Source: Gp13-AA77 sp036521995
GTDB taxonomy: Bacteria > Acidobacteriota > Terriglobia > UBA7540
Length of the DNA: 40,866 nt
Assembly (NCBI GenBank): GCA_036521995.1
Contig: DATDGR010000283.1
Coordinates: 1 to 40,866, forward strand
Direction: 5' to 3'
Part shown: one piece after another, positions 33,628 through 40,866 of the stretch
Position numbering within the stretch: the stretch's first letter is position 1
How the letters are laid out: every line of letters starts with the position of its first letter
Made by a program: the position numbers and the translations under genes
The notes under the pieces: generated by a model
Database searches by the model: none
Told to the model about the DNA's origin: nothing
What the model saw: only the letters and a program-made list of their open reading frames with translations

Positions 33628-34467
33628 TCAAACCTTGCGGTCGATCGATTGCAGCAGAAAATTCTCCTGATGCCGGACCCAGGACCACTTCCGCGAGCCC
33701 ATGACTTCCAGGAGCCTCGTTGCTTGACCGGCCGGGGAGAGCGGTCCCTGCTCCAACTCGCAGATCGCCAGCTCCTCGCGCACCTGTTCGATTTCCCGCT
33801 CCACTTCCAGCACAAAGTTCTGCCGGGCCCGCTCCACGTCCTCTTGGTTCTCCGCCTTCAGGTAGTCAGCGACGGCCCACCTCAGGCGCATCCCGCGCCA
33901 CGCAACCGCGTCCTTCCCGTAGAGCCTGTTGAGAAAGGGCTCGATATCGCCCCCGTTCCAGTCCTGGTCTAAGAAGGACCGCAGGGTCCTCAACATCTCG
34001 CGGAATTTGCCTGGCGAGTCGGGCAGGTTCAACAGGCCCACCTCATGGACTTCCTTCGCACCGGCCGCCAAGCCTCCTTGCTTCAGGCGGAAAGCCCGGC
34101 GCCGCTGCTCCAGTTCCAGCAGCTCGCGCTCGCGCCGTCCGATCGCTTCCTTCGCCCGTTCCAGGCGGCGGAGCTCCAACTGGAGGTCGGCGAGCTCCTC
34201 GGCCCGCTGTTGCGCAAAGGCGTCCGGCGGTTGGTAGCGGCGGATCACGTCGGCGCGCAGGTGGTCGCGCTCAGCCTCTTCCTCTTCAGAGTGGCCGTTC
34301 AGCAGCAGTTCGACGGGGTCCGGACGCCGGGCGTATTTCCCGCTCTTGAAGGCGTTCATCTTGGATTTTTCCTTGCCCGAATCGGTGGTTGGGCCGGTGG
34401 AGTCGGCACTGTTGGAGCGATTGGCCGCTTGCACGGCCGGAGTGACATTCTTGTGTTCCGATCCCAT
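33628..34467 (-). CDS. Coiled-coil protein of unknown function
   Basis: From ATG at 34467 (AAGGAGGAG about nine bases ahead) this gives 279 residues; a start at 34527 would add 20 Pro/Gly-rich residues with no ribosome site. The first 40 residues are Ser/Thr/Lys-rich, followed by NAFKSGKYARRPDPVELLL and a long charged helix (ERDHLRADVIRRYQPPDAFAQQRAEELADLQ, LERAKEAIGRRERELLELEQ). The layout, NA-K-G-ARRP, an acidic patch, then Y-P and LADxxxxLRRLERAK, resembles a widespread family of unknown proteins (NALKHG...RYxP...LAxLxWRLRRxxR). The frame ends at TGA 33628-33630 but continues in the same frame. Confidence 0.65.
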   Translation of the reverse strand: MGSEHKNVTPAVQAANRSNSADSTGPTTDSGKEKSKMNAFKSGKYARRPDPVELLLNGHSEEEEAERDHLRADVIRRYQPPDAFAQQRAEELADLQLELRRLERAKEAIGRRERELLELEQRRRAFRLKQGGLAAGAKEVHEVGLLNLPDSPGKFREMLRTLRSFLDQDWNGGDIEPFLNRLYGKDAVAWRGMRLRWAVADYLKAENQEDVERARQNFVLEVEREIEQVREELAICELEQGPLSPAGQATRLLEVMGSRKWSWVRHQENFLLQSIDRKV

Positions 34468-35015
34468 TGGGGTGGTCTCCTCCTTGAGATTTGCCTGGGG
34501 TCCCGGTCCGTGGCGGACCGCAGGCAATACTCCTTCATGATGGCAAGGCGAGATGCGACCGTGGGCAAACTGAGGAACGAGGCGAGCATTTCTTTTGCGG
34601 CCAGTATTTACAACTATTTAACGGCTAGGGTCAGGGCAGGGGAGGGGATAAGTGTGCAAAAACGACGCACTTTCCAGATCGCCGCTCTGAAGGGCCGGAC
34701 CTTAACCCGGCCGCTGGCCTCAGGGATCGGCCGGGAAGGGGCGTAATGGCGGTCTCAGTCGTCTTTACATCCTGACCTCCAGCCCTGGGACGCAGATTCT
34801 TCTTGAGTCTAACCCACGGTACATTGACCTTGAGGCACAGGACACTTCCGGCCAGAGAACCAGGGCTTTTCGCGGGAGTCCGCCCGGTCCCCGGCCTCTG
34901 TTGGTCGCTCGGCCGGGTTGCCCAATCCTTGGCTTGTGGATTCTTCTCCCGCCTCAAGGTATGATGTGCGGCGGCGGTTCACCGGGATCACAGCGGCTCG
35001 CCTTTTGGAGGAATC
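34468..35015. other. Intergenic region before the GH39 gene
   Basis: No gene is seen. A TATGAT near 34960 could be a -10 element of the GH39 gene, but no good -35 stands at the right distance. GGAGG at about 35007-35011 is the GH39 ribosome site. Confidence 0.4.
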
Positions 35016-36551
35016 GTGAAGCGATCTATCCTGCTCGTCGCCTTACTGCTCTGGGGTGTCGCCTTCGGAGCGCCCTCTGAGAAATCACCCCCGTCGCCCG
35101 GGCCCGCCGAACCGGCCGAAACCATCCGGATTGACGCGCAGGCGTCCACCACGCCCTTCCCACACTATTGGGAGCGCATGTTTGGCTCTGGGCGCGCCGT
35201 CCTGTCGCTGCGCGACAGTTACCGCCAGGACCTGCGCTCTGTAAAGGAAGCGACGGGCTTTGGCTACATCCGCTTTCACGGCATTTTTGACGACGAAGTG
35301 GGCCTCTACACTGAAGACAGCCAGGGCCGGCCGGTGTACAACTTCTCCTACGTTGACCAGATTTATGACGGGCTCCTCGAAAACGGCGTGCGGCCCTTCG
35401 TGGAACTGAGTTTCATGCCCCAGCAGCTGGCCAGCAAACCCAGCCTGTTCCCGTTCTGGTACCACCCCAACAATTCGCCGCCCAAGGACTGGGGCCGTTG
35501 GGGAGACCTGGTCGAGGCCTTTGTCCGGCACCTGGTGACGCGATACGGAATCGACGAGGTTTCCACCTGGTACTTCGAGGTCTGGAACGAACCGAATATC
35601 GATTTCTGGTCGGGAGAGCCCAAAGAGGCCACTTATGACCAGCTTTACGACGAAACCGCCCGCGCCGTGAAGCGCGTGAGTCCCAACCTGCGCGTGGGCG
35701 GCCCCTCCACGGCCCAGGCCGCCTGGGTGGACCGTTTCATAAAGCACTGTGCAGACGGCAACATCCCGGTGGACTTTGTCTCCACCCACGTCTACGGCAA
35801 CGACACCTCGCAGGATGTTTTCGGCACCACCGAAGCGATCCCGCGGGACCAGATGGTACCTCGCGCCGTCAAGAAAGTTCACGACCAGGTGAAGGCTTCG
35901 GCGAAACCCGGCCTGCCGATCATCTTTTCCGAATACAACGCGGCTTACGACAACGAAGTTCCGGTGACGGATTCGCCCTACATGGGACCCTGGCTAGCCT
36001 ACACCATCAGCCGCTGCGCCGGACTCGTCGACATCCTGTCTTACTGGTCCTTCTCGGACGTCTTCGAGGAGCAAGGCGTCGTGAAGCGTCCGTTCTACGG
36101 CGGATTCGGACTGATCGCCGCCGGCAATATCCCCAAAGCATCCTTCAATGCCTTCAAACTTCTGCATGAGCTCGGCGACCGGCGTCTGCCCGTCAGTTCG
36201 GAGCGCGCGCTGGCGACCGAGCGCGCCGACGGAGCCCTGGCGATCGCAGTGTGGAACTATGCGCCACCAGAGGAAGAGGGATCGCCCCGGCAGATTACGT
36301 TGTCATTCCAGGGTCTCCCGCGCCAGCATCATGCGCGGGTTCGATGGGTTGACGCTGAACGGGGCTCGGCGCTCACCGCCTGGAGGGCCATGGACGAGCC
36401 CAGCTTTCCCAGCCGTGAGCAGCAAAGGGAATTGCGTGAAGCCGCCGAGTTTCCGCCGGCCAAGACCCTGCCCATGACACGCGGCGACTCATCGTCGGTG
36501 ACGCTGACGCTGGCTCCGCATTCGCTGGCACTGGTCGAAGTCGGCAAGTAG
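35016..36551 (+). CDS. Secreted GH39 glycoside hydrolase (beta-xylosidase-like)
   Basis: An exported retaining glycosidase, predicted to release xylose (or iduronate in related enzymes) from glycans. It starts with GTG at 35016, with GGAGG four bases ahead. Of 511 residues, about 1-19 are a signal peptide (KRSILLVALLLWGVAFGAP). The (beta/alpha)8 domain shows FGYIRFHGIFDDEVG (82-96), the acid/base Glu192 in FEVWNEPNIDFW, GGPSTAQAAWVDRFI (about 228-242), STHVYGND, and the nucleophile Glu306 in PIIFSEYN. A beta-sandwich follows (about 390-511). Beta-xylosidase is the best-known GH39 activity. It appears to be transcribed alone and converges with trpG/pabA. Confidence 0.9.
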   Translation: MKRSILLVALLLWGVAFGAPSEKSPPSPGPAEPAETIRIDAQASTTPFPHYWERMFGSGRAVLSLRDSYRQDLRSVKEATGFGYIRFHGIFDDEVGLYTEDSQGRPVYNFSYVDQIYDGLLENGVRPFVELSFMPQQLASKPSLFPFWYHPNNSPPKDWGRWGDLVEAFVRHLVTRYGIDEVSTWYFEVWNEPNIDFWSGEPKEATYDQLYDETARAVKRVSPNLRVGGPSTAQAAWVDRFIKHCADGNIPVDFVSTHVYGNDTSQDVFGTTEAIPRDQMVPRAVKKVHDQVKASAKPGLPIIFSEYNAAYDNEVPVTDSPYMGPWLAYTISRCAGLVDILSYWSFSDVFEEQGVVKRPFYGGFGLIAAGNIPKASFNAFKLLHELGDRRLPVSSERALATERADGALAIAVWNYAPPEEEGSPRQITLSFQGLPRQHHARVRWVDAERGSALTAWRAMDEPSFPSREQQRELREAAEFPPAKTLPMTRGDSSSVTLTLAPHSLALVEVGK

Positions 36552-36573
36552 TGTGAGGTGAATTCTCGGACTG

Positions 36574-36590
36574 GCGTCTCTCAGAGGCGC
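36574..36590. terminator. Short hairpin between two convergent genes
   Basis: GCGTCTC (36574-36580) pairs with GAGGCGC (36584-36590), six Watson-Crick pairs and one G-T, around TCA, the stop codon of the amidotransferase gene. It could end transcription from both sides. The right arm is coding sequence for that gene, and no T-run follows. Confidence 0.25.
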
Positions 36591-37144
36591 AGGAAATTCT
36601 CGAGCAACTGCTTTCCTGCTCCGGTCATGATGGACTCGGGATGGAATTGCACACCTTCGACCTTCAGATCGCGATGGCGAAGGCCCATGATGAGGCCGTT
36701 CGGGGAAGTCGCCGAGATTTCGAGGCAAGCAGGCAGGCTCTCGTGCTCGACGATGAGAGAGTGATACCGCGTGGCGGGAAATGGATTGGGCAGATCGGCG
36801 AAGACGGTTCGGCCGTCGTGGCTGATCGAGCTGATCTTTCCGTGCATGATCTCGGGCGCGCGGACCACCTTCCCGCCGAAGGCTTCTCCGATGGCCTGGT
36901 GTCCGAGACAGACCCCGAGAACCGGCGTGCGTCCCGCGAATCGGCGGATGAGGCCGAGGCAAATGCCCGCCTCGCGAGGCGTCTTCGGGCCCGGCGAGAT
37001 CACAATCCGGTCCGGCAAAAGGCTCTCGATTTCGTCGAGAGTAACCTGGTCATTGCGGCGCACGTCGACCGCGGCCCCAAGCTCGCTCAGATACTGAACG
37101 AGGTTGTAGGTAAAGGAATCGTAATTGTCGATGACCAAGACCAT
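36581..37144 (-). CDS. trpG: Anthranilate / aminodeoxychorismate synthase glutamine amidotransferase
   Basis: A class I glutamine amidotransferase subunit of 187 residues that supplies ammonia for anthranilate (TrpG) or 4-amino-4-deoxychorismate (PabA). It shows VIDNYDSFTYNLVQYL (4-19), ISPGPKTPREAG (49-60), the nucleophile Cys79 in GVCLGHQAIGEAFGG, YHSLIVE (127-133), and the His168/Glu170 pair in EGVQFHPESIMT. There is no trpE or pabB neighbour, and in bacteria one protein may serve both pathways, so the gene symbol is a choice between trpG and pabA. It lies 173 bases downstream of the glutaredoxin on the same strand. Confidence 0.9.
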   Translation of the reverse strand: MVLVIDNYDSFTYNLVQYLSELGAAVDVRRNDQVTLDEIESLLPDRIVISPGPKTPREAGICLGLIRRFAGRTPVLGVCLGHQAIGEAFGGKVVRAPEIMHGKISSISHDGRTVFADLPNPFPATRYHSLIVEHESLPACLEISATSPNGLIMGLRHRDLKVEGVQFHPESIMTGAGKQLLENFLRL

Positions 37145-37317
37145 AGCCAGAGTATATGCGCTCGTGACGCCGGAGGCGACCGCGCACGCTCCGTGCTCAG
37201 CTCGCCGGCGGCTGAGGCCACCTTTCAGACGGTCCTTTTTGGTGGACTTCCGTTCCAGAGAGGGTGTGCGAGCTACCCGCAGTGTCGTTGTGCTGGCAAG
37301 GTTATTCGAGCCTTGCG

Positions 37318-37605
37318 CTACTCGAGGCCTAACTCGCGCGTGAGCTTCTGCGGGTCGTAGGGCGAGCAGTGGAAGGTGCGGCCGTTCACCTCGAAAGTGG
37401 GCAAGCGCCGCTTGCCCTGGTTGGCACCCATCACGAACTCCTCCGCGCCCTCAGAGTGCTCGATATTGATTTCTTCGAAAGCCACGCCCCGCTGCTTTAG
37501 GAAAGACTTGGCCCGATAGCAGTCCGGGCACCAGAGGGTGGTATACATCCGGACCATCCCTTTGGCGGCTTCGCGATGCTCCACTGATTGAGTTTCAGTC
37601 TTCAA
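37318..37605 (-). CDS. Glutaredoxin-family protein with CPDC motif
   Basis: A 95-residue thioredoxin-fold protein with C26-P-D-C29, a motif found in mycoredoxin- and NrdH-like glutaredoxins. It also has VRMYTTLWCPDCYRAKSFL, FEEINIEHSEGAEEFV and RRLPTFEVNGRTFHCSPYDP (the cis-Pro segment LPTF). The start is TTG at 37605, with CAGGAG seven bases ahead; this TTG overlaps the TGA of atpC (TTGA). The gene is therefore translationally coupled to the ATP synthase operon. It probably acts in cytoplasmic thiol exchange. Confidence 0.83.
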   Translation of the reverse strand: MKTETQSVEHREAAKGMVRMYTTLWCPDCYRAKSFLKQRGVAFEEINIEHSEGAEEFVMGANQGKRRLPTFEVNGRTFHCSPYDPQKLTRELGLE

Positions 37606-38051
37606 TGCTTTACTCCTGCCTCACGTGAGGCGCGTTCCGCCACTTCGAGACGGGCCATGGCGCGCTCGAGCGCAGACTGTGCCCGCAGCGCGTCGATCTC
37701 GGCATCTCCCGCGCCCGCCCGCCGGAGCCGCTCTTCAGCACGTTGGCGGGCCCCCTGGGCACGTTCCACGTCGATTTCCTCGGGCCGCTCCGAGCTTTCC
37801 ACCAACACGATCACACGATCGGGAAGCACTTCAACAAATCCCCAATTCACGAACAGGCAATGCGTGACCTTTGCCTGCGTATACGAGAATTGGCCTGGTT
37901 TGAGCTCCGAGAGCAGCGGCGCATGCCCCGGGAGCACGCCCAAGTACCCTTCCCGGCCAGGCAGAGACACCGCTAGTACCGAGTCACGGATCATCAAGCG
38001 GTCCGGGGTGACCAGTTCGAGGTGAATCTGTTCGACTGCGCCCTCAACCAT
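37602..38051 (-). CDS. atpC: F1F0 ATP synthase subunit epsilon
   Basis: The epsilon subunit of the F1 rotor stalk, 149 residues. An N-terminal beta-sandwich (IHLELVTPDRLMIRDSVLAVSLPGREGYLGVLPGHAPLLSELKPGQF, about 9-54) is followed by a C-terminal helical hairpin (RPEEIDVERAQGARQRAEERL). Both match the family. It is preceded by atpD with a 96-base spacer full of degenerate repeats. The TGA overlaps the TTG of the glutaredoxin gene. Confidence 0.93.
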   Translation of the reverse strand: MVEGAVEQIHLELVTPDRLMIRDSVLAVSLPGREGYLGVLPGHAPLLSELKPGQFSYTQAKVTHCLFVNWGFVEVLPDRVIVLVESSERPEEIDVERAQGARQRAEERLRRAGAGDAEIDALRAQSALERAMARLEVAERASREAGVKH

Positions 38052-38147
38052 AGGATCATTCCGATTGAGTGATTGGAGCGTTGGCAGACTGGCGGTGCTC
38101 TGAGTGACGAATCATCGATCATCCGATCTCTGAATCTCTCAACTCTC
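38052..38147 (-). repeat. Degenerate repeat-filled spacer between atpD and atpC
   Basis: Read on the minus strand the spacer contains GATCGGATGATCGATGATTC and TTCGTCACTCAG. The second word recurs as TTCGATCACTCAG just before glcF (15961-15973), next to the CCGATCAC octamers. It holds no gene. I read it as degenerate GAT/ATC-rich repeat filler of the same kind as at glcF. Confidence 0.45.
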
Positions 38148-39593
38148 TCAGGCCGCTGCCTTCAGCTTCTCCGCCTTCTCCACGGCTTCGTCAATGGTAC
38201 CCACCATGTAGAAAGCCTGCTCCGGGATTTCGTCGTATTTGCCGTCGACGAGCTCTTTGAATCCCCTGATGCTGTCCTCCAGCTTAACGTACTTGCCCTC
38301 CAGGCCTGTGAACTGCTGCGCCACAAAGAACGGTTGAGACAGGAACCTTTGAATCTTCCGCGCCCGCGCCACGGTGAGCTTGTCGTCGTCAGAGAGCTCG
38401 TCGATACCTAAAATAGCGATGATGTCCTGGAGGTCTTTGTACTTTTGCAGGACGGACTGGACGGAGCGCGCCACATTGTAGTGCTCTTCGCCCACGATGC
38501 GGGGATCCAGCACACGGGAGGTCGAAGCCAGCGGATCCACAGCCGGGTAGATGCCCAACTCCACGATCTGCCGCGAGAGTACGGTAGTGGAATCCAGGTG
38601 CGCAAAGGCGGTGGCCGGGGCCGGGTCCGTGAGGTCATCAGCCGGTACGTAAATGGCCTGCACCGAAGTCACCGAACCCTTCTTGGTGGATGTGATCCGC
38701 TCCTGCAGCTCGCCCATCTCCGTCGACAGGTTCGGTTGATAGCCCACGGCGGAAGGCATGCGGCCCAGCAGCGCCGATACCTCCGAGCCCGCCTGCGTGA
38801 AGCGGAAGATATTGTCGATAAACAGCAGAACGTCTCGCCCTTCAACGTCGCGGAAGTATTCGGCCACGGTCAGCCCGGTGAGGCCCACGCGCAAGCGCGC
38901 GCCCGGCGGCTCGGTCATCTGTCCATAGATTAACGCTGCCTTCGACTTCTCCGGATGGCCGGGCGAAATCACGCCCGACTCGGTCATCTCAAGCCACAGA
39001 TCATTGCCCTCGCGCGTGCGCTCCCCTACCCCCGCAAACACCGAGACACCACCGTGCTTCATGGCCACGTTGTTGATGAGTTCCTGAATGATCACTGTCT
39101 TGCCCACGCCGGCGCCACCGAAGAGGCCCGTCTTCCCGCCCTTCAGGTAAGGCTCGAGCAGGTCAACCACCTTGATGCCGGTCTCAAACATCTCCAGGTT
39201 GGTGTTCTGATCATCGAGCAAGGGGGCTTCCCGGTGAATCGGAGAACGAGTTTCGGTGACGATAGGCCCTAGCTTGTCCACAGGTTCGCCGATCACGTTC
39301 ATCACCCGGCCGAGCGTCGCCTGGCCCACCGGAACCGTAATGGCCTCGCCCATGTCGATGGCCTTCATGCCGCGCACCATGCCCTCGGTGGCCTCCATAG
39401 CCACCGCTTTCACGCGTCCCTCACCCAGGTGCTGCTCCACTTCGACAATCACGCTGATAGGACTCGGCACCTCAAAGCCATCCGACACCACGCGCAAGGC
39501 ATTGTAGATCGGCGGCAGATGGCCTTCTTCAAAGGCTACCACCACCACCGGGCCGATCACCTCTACAACTTTGCCAACCTTTTGTTCGCTCAT
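38148..39593 (-). CDS. atpD: F1F0 ATP synthase subunit beta
   Basis: The catalytic beta subunit, 481 residues from ATG 39593. That start is chosen because AAGGG stands about seven bases upstream; an ATG at 39599 is too close and one at 39623 lacks a site. The Walker A GGAGVGKT (159-166), VGERTREGNDLWLEM, VLLFIDNIFRFTQAGSEVSALLGRMPSAVGYQP (Walker B and the signature), and DDLTDPAPATAFAHLDSTTVLSR (catalytic-site loop) are all intact. It stands 79 bases after atpG and is co-transcribed with atpG and atpC. Confidence 0.97.
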   Translation of the reverse strand: MSEQKVGKVVEVIGPVVVVAFEEGHLPPIYNALRVVSDGFEVPSPISVIVEVEQHLGEGRVKAVAMEATEGMVRGMKAIDMGEAITVPVGQATLGRVMNVIGEPVDKLGPIVTETRSPIHREAPLLDDQNTNLEMFETGIKVVDLLEPYLKGGKTGLFGGAGVGKTVIIQELINNVAMKHGGVSVFAGVGERTREGNDLWLEMTESGVISPGHPEKSKAALIYGQMTEPPGARLRVGLTGLTVAEYFRDVEGRDVLLFIDNIFRFTQAGSEVSALLGRMPSAVGYQPNLSTEMGELQERITSTKKGSVTSVQAIYVPADDLTDPAPATAFAHLDSTTVLSRQIVELGIYPAVDPLASTSRVLDPRIVGEEHYNVARSVQSVLQKYKDLQDIIAILGIDELSDDDKLTVARARKIQRFLSQPFFVAQQFTGLEGKYVKLEDSIRGFKELVDGKYDEIPEQAFYMVGTIDEAVEKAEKLKAAA

Positions 39594-39672
39594 TCCCATT
39601 CCCTTCAAGTTGGTTGTGAGCAACCAGCTTTCTCGCGTTGCACAGCACCGTTAACAGTCTGCCGGCAACCCA

Positions 39673-40542
39673 TCATTCCTCCTGCGCTGCCGCCCCGCTG
39701 ACAATCTCGATGATCTCCTTGGTGATGGCCGCCTGACGTACGCGGTTCATGTAGAGCGTGAGCGAGTCGATCATCTCCGAAGCGTTCCGCGTGGCTGCGT
39801 CCATGGCGGTTGTTTTAGCCGCCAGTTCGGCGGCCTGCGATTCGAGCAGCGCCCGGAAAACCTGGCTCTCCACGTAGCGCGGCAAGAGGCGACTGAAGAT
39901 TTCGGCGGGCGGCTGCTCGTAAATATAGTCCACCAGAAAGTGTCCCTCGGGCGCTTGCAAAGGCGGGACCGGTAGATACCGTTCCACCATCACCTTCTGC
40001 GCCAGAACGGACTTAAACTCGTTATAGAGAAAATCGACGGCATCCACAATCTCGCGCGAATAGAGGTCGATGATCTCTTTGGCGATCCCCTGGGCTTGGG
40101 AGAACTGAAGCTTGGCAAACACATCGAGGTGCTCGCTTGCAATGGTGGTGTGCGCCTTGCGGAAGTGATCGCGGCCCTTATTGCCGACCGTCATGAGCGA
40201 GATCTGCAGGTTCGACCGCTCGTCCAGGTAAGAATGCGCGGCCCGGATCAGATTGGAATTGAAGGCTCCGCACAGCCCCCGGTCAGCCGTGACCAGCACC
40301 AGCAGAATTTTCTTCACGGGCCGCACCACCAGCAGCGGATTGGCGTCCCGGTCGGTGGGGTCGATGCGCGAAACGACGCTTTCCAACACCGTCCGAATCT
40401 CGTTGGCATAGGGCCGCGCGGCCACCACGCGCTCCTGCGCCCGGCGAAGGCGCGCTCCCGCCACCATCTTCATGGCACGGGTGATCTGCTGCGTGTTCTT
40501 AACCGAGCGGATTCGGCGCCGGAGATCGAGAATGTTAGGCAT
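39673..40542 (-). CDS. atpG: F1F0 ATP synthase subunit gamma
   Basis: The central stalk subunit, 289 residues. The N-terminal helix reads MPNILDLRRRIRSVKNTQQITRAMKMVAGARLRRAQ, the most conserved part of the family. DRGLCGAFNSN (about 90-100) and the C-terminal helix (MDAATRNASEMIDSLTLYMNRVRQAAITKEIIEIVSGAAA) complete it. There is no obvious ribosome site. The region upstream (40543-40768) has no atpA, but a repeat-like element and then the end of an IS transposase. Confidence 0.96.
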   Translation of the reverse strand: MPNILDLRRRIRSVKNTQQITRAMKMVAGARLRRAQERVVAARPYANEIRTVLESVVSRIDPTDRDANPLLVVRPVKKILLVLVTADRGLCGAFNSNLIRAAHSYLDERSNLQISLMTVGNKGRDHFRKAHTTIASEHLDVFAKLQFSQAQGIAKEIIDLYSREIVDAVDFLYNEFKSVLAQKVMVERYLPVPPLQAPEGHFLVDYIYEQPPAEIFSRLLPRYVESQVFRALLESQAAELAAKTTAMDAATRNASEMIDSLTLYMNRVRQAAITKEIIEIVSGAAAQEE

Positions 40543-40641
40543 AGAAAAACAAACCAGAAGTCAGAGGGTTCCTTTTTCTCGCGCGGTGCTTTCTCACTTC
40601 TAATCTCTAGACCCGCAGTTCGCTGAAAAACTCACCCGGCC

Positions 40642-40712
40642 TGTCATTTGAGGAGCCGAAGGCGACGAAGATCTCGCCAGTCCTTTTGATTTCGCAAAGC
40701 AGATTCTTCGCC
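40642..40712 (+). repeat. Interspersed intergenic repeat-like element upstream of atpG
   Basis: The plus strand reads TGTCATTTGAGGAGCCGAAG then GCGACGAAGATCTCGCC, and ends GCAAAGCAGATTCTTCGCC. I recall a common intergenic repeat in soil bacteria that begins TGTCATTCTGAGGAGCGAAG and continues CGACGAAGAATCTC. On the minus strand the same bases form a short open frame (about 36 codons), which I think is accidental. Confidence 0.4.
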
Positions 40713-40768
40713 GGAGTTTACCCTAAGCGACTGTTAAGAAATAACATTTACATTGTGCGAGTCCAAGT

Positions 40769-40866
40769 TTACGCTGCCTGGCGAGGTTGGAAGGTATAGT
40801 TCCAGTCGCCGTGAAACTTATGAGGCTTCAGCCGCAGCGTTCGCATCTCGTCATCCGTGATCTTCT
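40769..40866 (-). mobile_element. C-terminal end of an ISAzo13-like transposase (cut by window edge)
   Basis: The minus strand reads, up to TAA at 40771-40769, KITDDEMRTLRLKPHKFHGD then WNYTFQPRQAA. The 'LKPHKFHGDWNYT' ending resembles DDE transposases of the ISAzo13 (Rhodopirellula-type) family as I recall it. Only 32 codons are visible, so the family is provisional. The element ends about 227 bases upstream of the atpG start. Confidence 0.6.

Noticed and set aside
1..40866. CRISPR array, prophage, rRNA or complete IS
   Set aside because: No regular direct repeats with spacers, no phage structural genes and no rRNA were seen; only an IS end is visible at the right edge.

Overview
The window is GC-rich, densely coding bacterial DNA. 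Its gene content fits a soil Acidobacteriota, probably Terriglobia. Pointers are a GH79 enzyme resembling the Acidobacterium capsulatum beta-glucuronidase, a single PEP-CTERM protein, SYLF and DUF3303 proteins, several secreted glycosidases, and operon spacers filled with degenerate short repeats. The taxon is inferred from these families; no rRNA or other marker gene is present.

Layout. 1-5.9 kb: tail of an unknown gene, an orphan promoter in a structured non-coding stretch, an M20 peptidase, a cupin, a secreted GH79 glycosidase, a small unknown protein and a SYLF protein. 6.3-13 kb: GH57 glucanotransferase with an MFS transporter, a CAP-domain protein, a PEP-CTERM protein with a candidate sigma-54 promoter, and a UDP-glucuronate 4-epimerase-like protein. 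13.1-17.3 kb: glcDEF (glycolate oxidase); the glcF start lies inside an 8-bp tandem repeat. 17.7-21.5 kb: a methylation cluster made of a plant-type SABATH carboxyl methyltransferase, an unannotated 38-residue Cys/Tyr-rich peptide, a COMT-type O-methyltransferase and an MFS transporter. 22-28.2 kb: acetyl-CoA synthetase, convergent with a TolC/ABC exporter operon. 28.2-31.4 kb: a long non-coding stretch with back-to-back promoters, a 34-codon small ORF and malate synthase. 31.5-34.5 kb: three damaged genes (two frameshifts, one in-frame stop) around an intact DUF3303 gene. 35-37.6 kb: GH39 glycosidase, trpG/pabA-type amidotransferase and a glutaredoxin. 37.6-40.9 kb: atpG-atpD-atpC on the minus strand, with the end of an ISAzo13-like transposase where atpA would be expected.

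How the genes work together. GlcDEF makes glyoxylate, Acs makes acetyl-CoA and malate synthase joins them, so the window holds most of a two-carbon assimilation route in three separate transcription units. GH79, GH39, GH57 and the epimerase point to plant or microbial polysaccharide use and uronate-containing surface glycans. The most novel part is the 17.7-21.5 kb cluster, which looks like a small specialised-metabolite or peptide-modification and export unit. Other points worth checking are the possible slippage switch at glcF, the interspersed repeat shared by two distant intergenic regions, and the IS remnant beside the ATP synthase genes.
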